Shown here: piece by piece, positions 6,681 to 6,808 of the stretch
How positions within the stretch are numbered: position 1 is the first letter of the stretch
Layout of the letters: each line of letters opens with the position of its first letter
Assembly (NCBI GenBank): GCA_029287275.1
Contig: JARFRL010000339.1
Location: forward strand, 1-6,808
Source: Pontiella desulfatans
GTDB taxonomy: Bacteria > Verrucomicrobiota > Kiritimatiellia > Kiritimatiellales > Pontiellaceae
Length of the DNA stretch: 6,808 nucleotides
Reading direction: 5' to 3'
The notes under the pieces: generated by a model
Told to the model about the DNA's origin: nothing
Database searches by the model: none
Seen by the model: the letters and a program-made list of their open reading frames with translations, nothing else
Position numbers and translations under genes: made by a program

Positions 6681-6778
6681 ACCGCGAATGAACGCCAATA
6701 AACACGAATGGTTGATCGCGGGCGAAGGGGAACTCGCTCTCCATGTTGGATGCGCGTTAATTCGCGCCGATTAGCGGT
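6681..6778 (+). repeat. Imperfect inverted repeat made of 10-bp units between ccoO and the next gene
   Basis: The left arm (6681-6711) and the reverse complement of the right arm (6748-6778) agree at 21 of 31 positions without gaps; 36 bases separate them. Each arm is itself three units of 10 bp. On the + strand they are CGCGAATGAA, CGCCAATAAA, CACGAATGGT (6683-6712). On the - strand they are CGCTAATCGG, CGCGAATTAA, CGCGCATCCA (6776 down to 6747). The shared core is roughly CGCGAATNAA. It starts directly after the ccoO stop, is more AT-rich than the genes, and has no long open frame. In RNA the arms could form a long, bulged hairpin. No U-run follows, so a standard intrinsic terminator is not supported. 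Likely readings are a dispersed intergenic repeat (REP- or MITE-like) or an mRNA-processing or stability element within the operon. Confidence 0.6.
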
Positions 6779-6790
6779 TAAGAAAATTTT

Positions 6791-6795
6791 GGAGG
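6791..6795 (+). promoter_or_regulatory. Strong ribosome binding site for the gene starting at 6801
   Basis: GGAGG lies 5 bases before the ATG at 6801 and is preceded by an AT-rich AAAATTTT. This is the best Shine-Dalgarno match in the window, so the ATG is very probably a true start although almost nothing of the gene is visible. Confidence 0.65.
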
Positions 6796-6800
6796 TCCAC

Positions 6801-6808
6801 ATGGCTGA
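6801..6808 (+). CDS. Start of an unidentified gene (3' end outside window)
   Basis: Only ATG GCT GA is visible, encoding Met-Ala and then Asp or Glu. The strong ribosome binding site 5 bases upstream and the co-directional position after ccoO support a real start. By position it could be ccoQ, ccoP or another oxidase-related gene, but two codons cannot show which. Confidence 0.5.

Noticed and set aside
6712..6725. TTGAT as part of an FNR-type site that could control the next gene
   Set aside because: Only the left half matches; the sequence four bases on is GGCGA, not ATCAA, so a full site is not supported.
6748..6790. Possible intrinsic terminator after ccoO
   Set aside because: The hairpin arms are badly mismatched and the following AAAATTTT has only four T residues right before a ribosome binding site.

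Overview
The window is one stretch of a bacterial respiratory gene cluster. All genes lie on the + strand and are packed head to tail. Base composition is GC-rich, with G/C favoured at third codon positions. A Tat-type Rieske protein, c-type cytochromes and a cbb3-type oxidase indicate an aerobic or microaerobic bacterium with a periplasm. The cytochrome b and Rieske proteins look closer to the b6f type than to the proteobacterial bc1 type. I cannot name a phylum from the sequence. A deltaproteobacteria-like or planctomycete/acidobacteria-like lineage is a guess from family recall only.

Layout. Positions 1-924 hold the C-terminal half of a GltD-like FAD/NAD(P) oxidoreductase ending in a 2[4Fe-4S] ferredoxin domain, cut by the window start. 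A 58-residue CcoS-like cbb3 assembly protein follows (934-1110). Next comes a quinol-oxidising bc complex: a Tat-exported Rieske protein (1113-1586), a 447-residue cytochrome b that joins b6-like and subunit IV-like parts (1610-2953), and a membrane-anchored cytochrome c with seven CXXCH motifs (2953-4716). The cbb3 oxidase core follows directly: ccoN (4716-6083) and ccoO (6096-6680). The only sizeable gap, 6681-6800, holds an imperfect inverted repeat built of 10-bp units. After it a strong ribosome binding site precedes a gene of which only the first 8 bases are visible.

How the genes work together. The Rieske protein and cytochrome b would oxidise quinol. The heptaheme cytochrome takes the place of cytochrome c1/f. 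CcoO and CcoN would carry electrons to oxygen. The cytochrome b/heptaheme and heptaheme/ccoN junctions are both one-base TAATG stop-start overlaps, and no gap of promoter size lies between the bc genes and the oxidase genes. No ccoP gene is visible, but the last two domains of the heptaheme protein look like small mono-heme domains of the kind CcoP has. The main hypothesis is a dedicated quinol:O2 oxidoreductase supercomplex (bc plus cbb3) wired through a heptaheme cytochrome, with CcoS assembling the oxidase. The role of the upstream flavin/iron-sulfur oxidoreductase is open.
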